Shown: positions 61,359 through 64,000 of the stretch, piece after piece
Layout: every line of letters starts with the position of its first letter
How positions within the stretch are numbered: position 1 is the first letter of the stretch
From: Desmodesmus armatus
Taxonomy: Eukaryota > Chlorophyta > Chlorophyceae > Sphaeropleales > Scenedesmaceae
Assembly (NCBI GenBank): GCA_007449985.2
Contig: VIIQ02000686.1
Location: 62,001-126,000 of the forward strand
DNA: 64,000 nt
Reading direction: 5' to 3'
Position numbers and translations under genes: made by a program
Notes under the pieces: model-generated
What the model was told of the DNA's origin: nothing
Seen by the model: the letters and a program-made list of their open reading frames with translations, nothing else
Databases searched by the model: none

Positions 61359-61793
61359 CTACTGCAATTTACTGCAGTCAGTTGTCGGTTGATGCGTTGT
61401 CAGCAACTTGGCAGCCTCCCCACCACATGCTGCTAGAAAGGCTGCAGCTGCAACAGCACCACCTGCTCCAACATGCTGCTGCTGCTGCTGCTGGTCCTGC
61501 CTTGCTCCTGCTGCAGCTGGTGCACGTGGGCAGGTGGAGGCTGCGGAGCCATATGGTGCTGCTGCTGCTGACGCAGGGTTGGCAGGCTGATCCTGCTGTT
61601 GCTGCTGTGATCTCCTGTAGTTGTCCAGCCCTTCCTGGCACAACCGCGTGACACCCTGTGCCGTACTGCTGGGATCCAAAAGTTTTCCTAGTTCCGAGGT
61701 AACATCATCAGGTGCCTGGTGCTGCTGCATGCTGCTGGTGCCTGCATCAGAAGGTGGTTGACACTGCTGTACAGCACCTACAAGGCTGCGTTG
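61359..61793 (-). other. Gln-rich frame inside foldback element
   Basis: Minus-strand open frame preceded by a plausible 3' splice site (TTTCGTAG, about 61793-61800). It reads SLVGAVQQCQPPSDAGTSSM, then SELGKLLDPSSTAQGV, then Gln/Ala runs. The first part has balanced composition, like a genuine exon, so it may be a captured host exon. No family recognised, and no start codon or complete gene could be assembled. Confidence 0.3.
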
Positions 61794-62405
61794 CCTACGA
61801 AATGTGGGAAGTGAGAGTAAGAGTATGAAGCACAACTGCACCGCGTGCACAGCGGATTATGCCAGCGTTCACGAAGCCAAGCAACATCAATCAACACTAC
61901 CGAAACGAGAGATCAGAGACCCGTCACCCCCAACGTGATCTATGAGAACAGGTTCCTGTCAGCGTTGACGCAGGCTGTGTTGCCATGCCCGGCATTGCCG
62001 CTTTCATTTGAACAGACGGTTGGAGGGTCAACGTTGTTGACAGACGGAAACGCCCCCAAATGACGCATCAGTCCCAAAGGTTTCAGCAACATTCTGTACA
62101 TGACCTCCACAATAAGCTCTAGAGACATGGCTCCTGCGCATGGCAGGGTGGCTTCAACTACCAAGGTGAACAGTGCTAAGCACAGATGCATGAATGTGCC
62201 TCAACTCCTGCTGCAGGGTGACCTCGTGACCAATGAAACCATGAAAACATAGTTCTCTTTCATCCACGGCTTTCCGTATCATCAGACCAGGCTGCTGCTG
62301 GAGCAGGCGGCCAATGTATCACATGTACATCTGATGGGGCACAACTAGTAGCCGGCGTTGAAAGAAGTCACCTATATATGCTGTGGGTAGTGTTTATGCT
62401 GTCGA

Positions 62406-62541
62406 CAGAGCGTCTGGTGCTGGTGGTGCTTGTGCAGGTTTGATTCTGATCGTTAAAGACTTTAAAGGTAACACCACCGTGGTGACATTAAAGTCTTTAC
62501 GGTAAGAACGGACTGCTGACACAATCTGTAATAGGTATCTC
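62406..62541 (-). repeat. Foldback element, right inverted arm
   Basis: Inverted partner of 60758-60893, followed at once by the second TACTTTGG (62542-62549). Confidence 0.85.
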
Positions 62542-63099
62542 TACTTTGGTAATCTGGTGCGGTTTGGATTGTGAGGCGTGCATGTCTGCTGTTGGTGACT
62601 ACATGGTCAGCTCCCATGGTGCTGTAAAAATGAAGCAAGCTGTGCTCTCAGATCTGTTTCAGCGTTGGAGGATAATCAACAGGGTGGCGCGCAAGGGCAC
62701 TTTGACCATTCGTATGGGAGCTGTGTGCATGATGTGCCCCCAAGGCTAGGTCTGTGGGTGCAGATGAACTCAAAGTCACCAAACCGGCAAAGCAATCGCA
62801 GTTGACCGGGTTGCTATGCGTTGTTGCACTCTGTTGGTTGGAGCCATCCATGCATGTCACATGGCTCCATGTCACTCCTTTCCTTGCATGTTTTTCGTTG
62901 TAGTGGAGTCCAAAGCATCAATAGTGAAAGGCGTCTTTGTTGTGATTCAGTCCGCACAAGCCGGTTCAGTGGCCCCTGTCCTACGCGGCAGTACATTGTA
63001 CTTCTGCTGGCTTCGACGGAGGGTAACGCGAGTTGTTTGCATAGTGTATTGTGCCGCTTTCAACCCAACTATCGTTGCGCCAAGCCAGTTGCAGGCACA
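62542..63099. other. Intergenic, promoter side of glycerol-dehydrogenase-like gene
   Basis: Right flank of the foldback element up to the ATG at 63100. An open frame from 62821 runs into the gene, but the family-like N-terminus starts at 63100, so the stretch is read as 5' flank and untranslated leader. Confidence 0.5.
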
Positions 63100-64000
63100 A
63101 TGTCGACAGCAGCAGCAGTGGCATTTCAATCGCCCAAGTACATCCAGCAAGCCGGTGCCCTGAAGCGTGTTGGGGAGTTTGCAAAAGAGTCATTCCCACA
63201 TGCTGAAAAAGCAGGGGTTCTTACATCTGCTCGCCTGCGCTCGCGCTACATGGAAAACATGTGCCAGTCAGTGGCAAACCCTGTGATAGCAGAGTTCAGT
63301 GGCGAGTGCTCCCGCAGCAATCTGCACAGCATACTGCAGAAGATGCAGGGGCAGCAGCTGGATTACGTCATCGGCTTTGGTGGTGGCAAGCTGCTGGACA
63401 TGGCAAAGCTGGTAAGTGGCACCTATGCATTGCATTTGCACGGTGCGCCCCTCCCGATCATGATGTGTGGATGCAAACATGCAATGTGTGCATCTACTTC
63501 CTGTCATCCCATTGCATATCCTTCCTGTCATCCCACGATCATCTTCTTGTCAGTTGACTGCAGGCAGCCGCACAAACCCCTCTTGCAGACCCAGCTTCAT
63601 TCCTAGCAGCAGCATGTCTGCACACAAATCCGCTGCCCTTCTTCATGCAAACCCACGATGCCCAACCTTGTACCAACAATCACCCAGGTGGCACATGAGC
63701 TGCACCTGCCAGTGGTGGTGGTTCCCTCCCTGGCCTCCACAGACGCCCCCTGCACAGCCCTGAGCGTGGTATACAGTGATGCGGGGGTGGTCGAGGAGGT
63801 GGTGTACTTCCCCACCTCCCCAGCCATGGTGGTGGTTGACACCACAGTCATTGCAGAGGCGCCTCCAGTGTACCTGGTGGCTGGGATGGGAGACGCCATG
63901 GCTACTTGGTGGGTGGCAAGGCCTCTCAAAAGTGACACTAGCAGCAGGAGCAAAGCAGGAGCAACGTGATGCACAGATGATTGGCTGCTTATAATGCCTT
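63100..64000 (+). CDS. Glycerol-dehydrogenase-like, iron-type alcohol dehydrogenase family (5' part)
   Basis: Exon 1 is 63100-63411 (ATG at 63100 opens MSTAAAVAFQSPKYIQQAGA, 104 residues, donor CTG|GTAAGT). Exon 2 is 63688-63908 (acceptor CACCCAG, donor TTG|GTGGGT, phase 2). The gene runs off the window, so about half the protein is seen. The nucleotide-binding motif VIGFGGGKLLDMAK and the stretches PSLASTDAPCTALSVVY and VAGMGDAMATW are strongly GldA-like. The family oxidises glycerol to dihydroxyacetone with NAD+ and a bound divalent metal; the first Asp metal ligand (STDAP) is present. No obvious targeting peptide precedes SPKYIQ. Similar to bacterial GldA but with spliceosomal introns, so if transferred it has long been resident. 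Confidence 0.88.

Larger units (their letters stand above)
60758..62541. mobile_element. 1.78-kb foldback DNA transposon with 8-bp target duplication
   Basis: Arms 60758-60893 and 62406-62541 are inverted copies of about 136 bp, roughly 90% alike, starting GAGATACCTATTACAGATTG. TACTTTGG flanks both ends exactly. Eight-bp duplications are typical of hAT and P superfamily elements. Each arm also contains its own inner inverted repeat (TAAAGACTTTAA and TTAAAGTCTTTA), so the ends form compound hairpins. No transposase is visible, so the element is non-autonomous. The interior holds one Gln-rich minus-strand frame. Confidence 0.85.

Noticed and set aside
62821..63099. Upstream extension of the glycerol-dehydrogenase-like frame
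   Set aside because: It begins with unrelated Cys/His-rich text and the family N-terminus starts right after the ATG at 63100.
1..64000. tRNA, rRNA or CRISPR features
   Set aside because: No cloverleaf with a GGTTCGAATCC-type arm, no rRNA core sequence and no spaced short repeats were found on reading both strands.

Overview
The window is nuclear DNA of a green alga, most likely a core chlorophyte (Chlorophyceae-like, Sphaeropleales or Chlamydomonadales style). The genes carry many short GT-AG introns, CAG/CTG-rich coding sequence with Gln, Ala and Ser homopolymers, plant-type RBR ubiquitin ligases, a Ser-Pro-rich wall-type protein, a plant-type Calvin-cycle-like bisphosphatase, a CEP164-like basal-body protein and an ARL8 GTPase. 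No bacterial operon structure and no tRNA or rRNA gene was seen. All exon boundaries below were worked out by eye from reading frame, intron phase and paralogue comparison.

Layout. 0.5-21.1 kb, mostly minus strand: three paralogous RBR E3 ligases (A 536-3526, B 8743-11408 with a decayed distal exon at 7318-7378, C 17575-21109), with a plus-strand VMO-I/Ser-Pro rod/RCC1-like gene (4116-5863) and a minus-strand MYND-finger gene (12345-16632) between them. 21.6-24.3 kb (minus): an FBPase/SBPase-family phosphatase with a signal-peptide-like N-terminus. 24.7-37.5 kb (plus): a Gln-rich C2HC zinc protein, a CEP164-like double-WW coiled-coil protein of about 1455 residues, and ARL8. 38.4-52.4 kb: one 13.9-kb Ty3/gypsy-type retroelement. 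52.8-60.4 kb (plus): two tandem F-box/LRR genes. 60.8-62.5 kb: a foldback DNA transposon with an 8-bp target duplication. 63.1 kb to the end: the 5' part of a glycerol-dehydrogenase-like gene.

The most interesting object is the retroelement. Its pol frame runs RT, RNase H, a complete-looking C5 cytosine DNA methyltransferase, HHCC zinc finger, DDE integrase, PHD finger, and a Tudor-like 'YEDGD' module. One mobile polyprotein therefore carries a DNA-methylation writer and putative chromatin readers. The ends are also unusual. Identical 588-bp repeats (A) lie at both ends, and a 50-bp block (B) lies on both sides of the right-hand A, giving A-internal-B-A-B. The whole is bounded by TGAC...GTCA and a 4-bp CCAA duplication. 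A third ORF lies downstream of pol behind a good 3' splice site. Identical A copies and open frames imply a recent insertion.

Several host genes show single-base breaks: RBR-C in RING1, F-box copy 1 in the LRR exon, and the VMO-I domain of the RCC1-like gene. In RBR-C and F-box copy 1, intron phase arithmetic independently supports one missing base. Recent pseudogenisation and assembly error cannot be told apart from the sequence alone.
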